Below, in pieces: positions 59,038 to 64,000 of a stretch of 64,000 nucleotides of DNA. This stretch comes from Haemophilus parainfluenzae (lineage in GTDB: Bacteria > Pseudomonadota > Gammaproteobacteria > Enterobacterales > Pasteurellaceae): contig NZ_LR134481.1 of the NCBI RefSeq assembly GCF_900638025.1, positions 1,178,001 to 1,242,000 on the forward strand. Direction: 5' to 3'. The notes under the pieces are model-generated. The model saw only the letters and a program-made list of their open reading frames with translations, was not told the DNA's origin and did not search any database. Positions within the stretch are counted from its first letter, which is position 1, and the number at the start of each line of letters is the position of its first letter. Made by a program: the position numbers and the translations under genes.

Positions 59038-59070
59038 AAAAAGCCCGATAATAATTTATCGGGCTTTTTT
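59038..59070. terminator. Bidirectional terminator between rlmL and the Kef gene
   Basis: AAAGCCCGATAA pairs with TTATCGGGCTTT around a four-base loop, flanked by A and T runs. Confidence 0.9.
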
Positions 59071-59071
59071 A

Positions 59072-60976
59072 TTATTCGACTTCTTTTTGTTTCTCTGTTT
59101 CTGAATCATCATGAAGAAGGGGTTCAACCGCAGCTTCGTCATTGGAGTCATCTTCTTTTTCTAAAATCTCAGCCGTTTCTTCATTTAATGCTTCAGCATC
59201 ACAATGTGGTTTAATGAACGGTTTTGGCATCCAGTATTTTCGGATAATGTCTGTTGAAAAGCCGTGTAAAACTTCTTCATTCAATCGTTCTTGATCTAAA
59301 TAACGAACTTCAGCAATGATTTCGTTCGCTTCAATTTTATTAACACCTAGTTGCATTAATGCAGCATGACTGAGAGTGAGTGCGGATTCAAAAGTTTCAC
59401 GTACAATAAAATCTACATCTTGTTTAATAAGATTAACCGTCGTTTTTCGATCATAAGTTCGAGCCAGAATAGGGAGTTTAGGATAAGCATCTTTCAGATT
59501 CTGAACAATATTTTCAATACGTTGTGTATCGTTAATCCCGATGACCACACATTTGGCCTTTTCAATTCCAGCTGCGCGTAATACATCGAGACGAATACCA
59601 TCACCGTAATAAACTTTAAAACCAAATTTAGCTGCCGCACGAATGTTTTCGATGTTTCGGTCAATCACCGAGACGTTAATCCCACGAACAAGAAGTGCTT
59701 GACATACAATTTGGCTGAAACGCCCAAAACCAACCACGAGTACGCTATTTTCTAAATCCATAATTGGATCAAGATCACTGGTGTCTACTTTTTCGTCTTG
59801 ATTTGCCAATTTTCGTTGAGTAAGTTTACGCATTAATAAACCAATTAATGGTGAGAATAACATTGAAATAATGACAGCTGCGGTAAAGGTGGCATTTTGA
59901 TCTTTTGTCATCACGCCAGCAGTGGTCGCTGCAGAGAAGAGCACGAATGCAAATTCACCACCGTGTGCCATGATTGTCATTCGCCCAACTGATTCTGTCT
60001 GGTCAAGTTGCGTAATGCGTGCTACTGCGTAAACGGCTAAGGCCTTACCGATAATATAAAGACATACAATACCCAATAACCAAAGTGCATTGTGGAAGAC
60101 TAAACTTAAGTCAAGTGACATTCCTACGCCCATAAAGAATAGCCCCAGCAATAAGCCACGGAATGGTTCAATATCCGCTTCTAGTTGGTGACGGAAAGCG
60201 GATTCAGAAAGCATTACACCCGCAACAAATGCGCCCATCGCCATAGAAAGGCCACTTGCTTCCATGGCTAATGCCGCACCTAACACCACAAGTAAGGCGG
60301 CAGCTGTCATCATCTCACGAATATGGGCTTTGGAAATCAAGCGGAAAATAGGGTTCATTAACCATTTACCCGCAACGACTAAACCGACAACGGCGCCGAG
60401 TGCAATAGCAATAGAGGTCCAGTTTGTTTGATGTTCAATATGTTTGGTTTCAGGCGTTAAAAAGGCAATAGAAGCCAATAATGGCACAATGGATAAATCT
60501 TCAAAAATTAAGGTAGAAATAACTCGTTGGCCTTTTGGTGTGTTCGTAATCCCGCGTTCTTCTAATACCTGCATCACAATAGCAGTAGAGGAGAGCGTAA
60601 AGCCCATACCCGCAATAAATGCGACTTCTTTAGGAAGATTTAAAATATAGATACCAGCAAAGGTAAGCAGAACACCACATAGACCTACTTGTAGAAAGCC
60701 CCGTCCGAAGATCGCTTTTCGCATGGCCCATAAACGTTCCGGATGCATCTCCAAACCGATAATAAATAAGAACATCACCACGCCCAGTTCGGCCATATGC
60801 AGAATCGATTCTGCATCTTTCACTACGCCGAAAACGGAAGGACCAATTAAACATCCCGCCACTAAATAACCCAACACGCTACCTAAGCCAATACGCTTAA
60901 AAAGCGGTACGATAGTGACACTGGTAGCAAGCAGGACAACAGTTTTAATTAATTCAGGGCTAACGACATTCGACAT
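59072..60976 (-). CDS. Kef-type K+/H+ antiporter (CPA2 family)
   Basis: The 634-residue protein has a 12-13-helix CPA2 exchanger domain (about 1-385), an RCK/TrkA-N domain with VLVVGFGRFSQIVCQALL near 405, and an acidic tail. KefB and KefC of E. coli release K+ when glutathione adducts of electrophiles accumulate. Residues HGGEFAFVLFSAA agree with KefB/C. No KefF/KefG-type quinone oxidoreductase neighbour, which usually assists these systems, is present. The choice between KefB and KefC is not possible by eye. Confidence 0.88.
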   Translation of the reverse strand: MSNVVSPELIKTVVLLATSVTIVPLFKRIGLGSVLGYLVAGCLIGPSVFGVVKDAESILHMAELGVVMFLFIIGLEMHPERLWAMRKAIFGRGFLQVGLCGVLLTFAGIYILNLPKEVAFIAGMGFTLSSTAIVMQVLEERGITNTPKGQRVISTLIFEDLSIVPLLASIAFLTPETKHIEHQTNWTSIAIALGAVVGLVVAGKWLMNPIFRLISKAHIREMMTAAALLVVLGAALAMEASGLSMAMGAFVAGVMLSESAFRHQLEADIEPFRGLLLGLFFMGVGMSLDLSLVFHNALWLLGIVCLYIIGKALAVYAVARITQLDQTESVGRMTIMAHGGEFAFVLFSAATTAGVMTKDQNATFTAAVIISMLFSPLIGLLMRKLTQRKLANQDEKVDTSDLDPIMDLENSVLVVGFGRFSQIVCQALLVRGINVSVIDRNIENIRAAAKFGFKVYYGDGIRLDVLRAAGIEKAKCVVIGINDTQRIENIVQNLKDAYPKLPILARTYDRKTTVNLIKQDVDFIVRETFESALTLSHAALMQLGVNKIEANEIIAEVRYLDQERLNEEVLHGFSTDIIRKYWMPKPFIKPHCDAEALNEETAEILEKEDDSNDEAAVEPLLHDDSETEKQKEVE

Positions 60977-61216
60977 AGGGCAAAAAACCTTAGTAAAAAC
61001 AGAGAGTATGAGAAGAAAGTTGACTTGTATTCTAGCCTTTTTTCACTAAATAAAAAACACAGAAAAGTAATAAATTGGTATAATTTGTAAAAAGTTTACA
61101 TGTCAAGAGTAGTAAGTTTTTTATCCATCAGAATATTTCTTCTCCTTGATGTGGCGTTGTGAGTTAAGCACATTCTTCAAAAACTGATATTTTTTAGTAT
61201 ATTATTCAGAGGTATT

Positions 61217-61669
61217 ATGACATTACAATTCAATATGATAGCGTTGTTATTGGTTTTCTTAATTGTTTTAGGTTTAATTAGCCAAAACAGCGCAATTACC
61301 ATCTCAGCCGCCGTGCTGTTAATCATGCAGCAAACCTTATTATCCAAATACATTCCTATACTCGAACAATACGGTGTCAAAATCGGGATCATCATTTTAA
61401 CGATTGGAGTGCTTGCACCGTTAGTGTCGGGAAAAATCCAACTGCCCGATCTTAGTTCATTTTTAAACTGGAAAATGGGTGTTTCTATTTTAATAGGGGT
61501 ATTCGTCGCATGGCTTGCAGGTAAAGGCGTGCCATTAATGAGTGAACAACCTGTTTTGGTGACAGGATTATTAATTGGTACGATTATTGGCGTTTCTTTC
61601 TTAGGTGGAATCCCGGTAGGGCCTCTTATTGCTGCTGGTATTTTAGCGGTATTAATAGGAAAATTTTAA
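61217..61669 (+). CDS. DUF441 integral membrane protein (YeaL type)
   Basis: The 150-residue protein has four hydrophobic helices and the family blocks [21 protein letters not shown] and [15 protein letters not shown]. No function is known. AGAGGT precedes the ATG. The stop is followed at once by the DUF423 gene (0-base gap), which in turn overlaps hrpA by 4 bases, so the three form one operon. The 240-base gap before it, towards the Kef gene, shows AT-rich promoter-like sequence only. Confidence 0.85.
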   Translation: MTLQFNMIALLLVFLIVLGLISQNSAITISAAVLLIMQQTLLSKYIPILEQYGVKIGIIILTIGVLAPLVSGKIQLPDLSSFLNWKMGVSILIGVFVAWLAGKGVPLMSEQPVLVTGLLIGTIIGVSFLGGIPVGPLIAAGILAVLIGKF

Positions 61670-62059
61670 ATGAAAAACAAATGGTTATTTATCGCGGGAT
61701 TGAGCGGTTTTTTATGTGTGACGATTGGTGCTTTTGCGGCACATGGATTAAGCAAGGTTTTAGAACCTAAAGCGTTAGCGTGGATTGAAACGGGTGTGAA
61801 ATATCAAATGTTCCACACCATTGCGATTTTAGCGATTGGCATTTTGCAATTATGCCGTGAATCATTGGTTGCAAACAAAATAGTTAATCTTGCTGCAGGG
61901 ACTTGGGCGTACGGCATCCTTCTTTTTAGTGGAAGCCTTTATGCGCTTGCGCTTGGTGCAGGCAAATTCCTTGTTTGGGTGACACCGATTGGCGGAACGT
62001 TATTTTTAATTGGTTGGCTTTGTTTGGCTTACGGTGGTTTTAAAAGTAAATCGGTATGA
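61670..62059 (+). CDS. DUF423 integral membrane protein (YgdD type)
   Basis: The 129-residue protein has four helices and the DUF423 signature AGLSGFLCVTIGAFAAHGL with YQMFHTIAIL and a glycine-rich end (GGTLFLIGWLCLAYGG). Function unknown; E. coli YgdD belongs here. Its stop overlaps the next start in the form ATGA, which suggests translation coupling with hrpA. Confidence 0.88.
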   Translation: MKNKWLFIAGLSGFLCVTIGAFAAHGLSKVLEPKALAWIETGVKYQMFHTIAILAIGILQLCRESLVANKIVNLAAGTWAYGILLFSGSLYALALGAGKFLVWVTPIGGTLFLIGWLCLAYGGFKSKSV

Positions 62060-64000
62060 AGAACAAATCAGTCAAACGTGAATTAAATCCGATACAACAA
62101 TCTCTCTTTTCGAAACTCAAGAATATCATGCTGGTGGATCAACGTCGTTTATCCGCCCGCATTCATGGTATTGGAAAAATTAAAAGTCAAGAAGCTCAAC
62201 AAGCTGTTGCCGCTGAAATTCAGCTGCAGATTGAACAGGCTCAATTACGTGTAGAAAATCGTAAAAGTGCGGTTAAAAAACCGATTGTTTTTCCAGAAAG
62301 CTTGCCCGTTAGCCAACGCAAAGCAGAAATCCAAAAACTGCTTTCTGAACATCAGGTCATTGTGGTGGCTGGTGAAACGGGATCGGGAAAAACAACTCAA
62401 TTGCCAAAAATGTGTTTGGAATTAGGTTTCGGCGATCTGGGTATGATTGGTCATACTCAGCCTCGCCGTATTGCCGCTCGTTCGGTGGCGGCACGTATTG
62501 CAGAAGAACTGGAAACGGAGCTTGGCAGTTTAGTTGGTTATAAGGTTCGTTTTAACGATCAAATCAGTGATGATACGCAAATCAAGTTGATGACTGACGG
62601 GATTCTGCTGGCTGAAATTCAAACGGATCGTTTCCTCAATCAATATTCTTGCCTGATTATCGATGAAGCCCACGAACGTAGTCTAAATAATGATTTTATT
62701 CTTGGTTATTTGAAACAGCTGCTGCCACTTCGTCGTGATTTGAAACTTATCATCACTTCCGCGACCATTGATGTGGAACGCTTTTCCAAGCATTTTAACA
62801 ATGCCCCGATTATTGAAGTCTCGGGCAGAACCTATCCTGTTGAAGTGCGTTATCGCCCCGTAGTGGAAGAAGACGACCAAGATCAGCTGCAAGGCATTCT
62901 CAATGCGGTGGATGAACTGCAAGCAGAAGGTCGGGGCGATATCTTGATCTTTCTGAACGGTGAGCGTGAAATTCGCGATACCGCCGAAGCTTTACAAAAA
63001 CAAAATCTAAAACACACGGAAATTCTACCGCTCTTTGCACGCTTGTCTGCGCAAGAACAGAATAAAATTTTCCATCCGAGCGGATTAAATCGTATTGTGT
63101 TGGCGACCAACGTCGCAGAAACTTCATTGACCGTGCCGGGCATTAAATATGTGATTGACCCAGGTACAGCGCGTATTTCCCGTTATAGCTATCGCACCAA
63201 AGTACAACGTTTACCGATTGAACCCATTTCACAGGCATCTGCTAATCAGCGTAAAGGCCGTTGTGGTCGTGTGAGCGAAGGGATTTGTATTCGTTTATAT
63301 TCGGAAGAGGATTTTAATTCTCGTCCAGAGTTTACCGATCCTGAAATTCTGCGCACCAATTTAGCCTCCGTTATTTTGCAAATGACAGCATTGGGTTTGG
63401 ATGATATTGAAGCCTTCCCGTTTGTGGATGCCCCAGATAAACGCCATATTCAAGATGGGATAAAACTGTTGGAAGAATTGGGCGCATTTGAAATCGTTCG
63501 CACTAAAGCGGGCGAGAAACGTCAATTAACGGCTGCAGGTCGTCAATTATCTCAACTCCCTGTGGATCCACGTTTAGCGAAAATGTTGTTGAGTGCTGTC
63601 TCACAAGGTGCGTTGCATGAAGTGATGATTATTGTCGCCGCGTTATCCATTCAAGATCCTCGCGAGCGCCCACAAGAAAAACAACAAGCTTCCGATGAAA
63701 AACATCGTCGTTTTGCTGATAAAAAATCAGATTTCTTGGCGTTCTTAAATCTTTGGCGTTATCTACAAGAACAACAAAAAGAATTGAGTAAAAACCAATT
63801 TCGTCGTCAATGCCAAAAGAATTTCTTAAATTATTTACGTATTCGTGAATGGCAAGATATTTATCATCAAATTCGTTTAACTGTACGTGAAATGGGCTTG
63901 CCGATTAATTCAGAAAAAGCAGAATATCAACAAATTCATACCGCACTTTTAAGCGGTTTGCTTTCTCATATCGGTTTAAAAGAAGCGGAGAAACAACAAT
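62056..64000 (+). CDS. hrpA: ATP-dependent RNA helicase HrpA (3' end outside window)
   Basis: HrpA is a DEAH-box helicase that rescues stalled ribosomes on mRNA. About 648 residues, half the usual 1300, are visible with no stop. The motifs are clear: GETGSGKTTQ (Walker A), TQPRRIAARS (Ia), DEAHERSLNND (II), SATID (III), FLNGEREI, TNVAETSLTVPG (V) and QRKGRCGRVSEG (VI). The ATG overlaps the end of the DUF423 gene by 4 bases. Uptake words lie near 62266 and 63941. Confidence 0.95.
   Translation, partial: MKNKSVKRELNPIQQSLFSKLKNIMLVDQRRLSARIHGIGKIKSQEAQQAVAAEIQLQIEQAQLRVENRKSAVKKPIVFPESLPVSQRKAEIQKLLSEHQVIVVAGETGSGKTTQLPKMCLELGFGDLGMIGHTQPRRIAARSVAARIAEELETELGSLVGYKVRFNDQISDDTQIKLMTDGILLAEIQTDRFLNQYSCLIIDEAHERSLNNDFILGYLKQLLPLRRDLKLIITSATIDVERFSKHFNNAPIIEVSGRTYPVEVRYRPVVEEDDQDQLQGILNAVDELQAEGRGDILIFLNGEREIRDTAEALQKQNLKHTEILPLFARLSAQEQNKIFHPSGLNRIVLATNVAETSLTVPGIKYVIDPGTARISRYSYRTKVQRLPIEPISQASANQRKGRCGRVSEGICIRLYSEEDFNSRPEFTDPEILRTNLASVILQMTALGLDDIEAFPFVDAPDKRHIQDGIKLLEELGAFEIVRTKAGEKRQLTAAGRQLSQLPVDPRLAKMLLSAVSQGALHEVMIIVAALSIQDPRERPQEKQQASDEKHRRFADKKSDFLAFLNLWRYLQEQQKELSKNQFRRQCQKNFLNYLRIREWQDIYHQIRLTVREMGLPINSEKAEYQQIHTALLSGLLSHIGLKEAEKQQ

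Noticed and set aside
60977-61216. A small gene in the 240-base gap before the DUF441 gene
   Set aside because: AT-rich sequence with no frame of useful length or ribosome-binding site.

Overview
This window is a chromosomal segment of a Haemophilus-type Pasteurellaceae, most likely of the H. parainfluenzae/H. influenzae group. The best evidence is the 9-base DNA-uptake word AAGTGCGGT / ACCGCACTT. By eye I find about 50 exact copies on both strands, inside and between genes, roughly one per 1.25 kb. AT-rich composition, tightly packed core genes and the gene order agree. Species cannot be fixed from the sequence alone. Almost everything is housekeeping chromosome: no prophage, CRISPR array, rRNA operon or complete insertion sequence is present.

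Layout. 1-1.3 kb is the only scarred stretch: a DoxX-type membrane gene cut by the window edge, a truncated IS3-family transposase, and a tiny Met/Lys/Asp-rich ORF. 1.3-4.6 kb carries cysS, ppiB, a TatD-family hydrolase and nrdG. 4.7-4.8 kb is the 4.5S signal-recognition RNA. 4.8-10.3 kb is a leftward run cnoX-like, trxB, cydD, cydC (thiol redox and cytochrome bd assembly). 10.5-14.0 kb holds a purine-type NCS2 permease with a PurR box, a DASS carboxylate transporter and a uracil-DNA-glycosylase-like protein. 14.1-19.9 kb has nrdD (FNR and NrdR sites), grpE, nadK and recN (two LexA boxes). 19.9-29.4 kb has the p-aminobenzoate genes, metK (MetJ boxes), sprT, an Opa-like barrel, htpG, a candidate toxin-antitoxin pair, an ArsC-like protein, dapE and an M15 peptidase.

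29.5-33.3 kb is the leftward darP, then lptC-lptA-lptB-ptsN-rapZ. pmbA follows with a 3' frameshift, then a candidate Fur-controlled small RNA, hpt, der and two tRNA-Asp genes. 37.5-48.1 kb holds dnaQ/rnhA, tesB, ychF-pth, a half-size EamA protein, rnfH-roxA-xseA, nudF-cpdA and miaB. 48.2-56.8 kb has tRNA-Lys/Leu/Gly, pgsA, a 2-Cys peroxiredoxin, metC, mpl, a DUF2301 protein, initiator tRNA, mltA-tcdA and znuA. 56.9-64.0 kb has rlmKL, a Kef-type K+/H+ antiporter, DUF441 and DUF423 membrane proteins, and hrpA running off the right edge.

How it works together. Several regulons can be read directly from operators: anaerobic and dNTP control of nrdD (FNR, NrdR), SOS (LexA at recN), methionine (MetJ at metK), purines (PurR at the NCS2 permease), probable iron (Fur at the small RNA), possible zinc (Zur half-site at znuA) and heat shock (sigma-32-like sites at htpG and perhaps grpE). 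The points most worth a second look are the Fur-box small RNA at 34.8 kb, the PtsN protein whose phosphorylatable histidine is a lysine in an operon lacking rpoN, hpf and npr, the unclassified toxin-antitoxin-like pair at 26.6-27.1 kb, and the pmbA frameshift.
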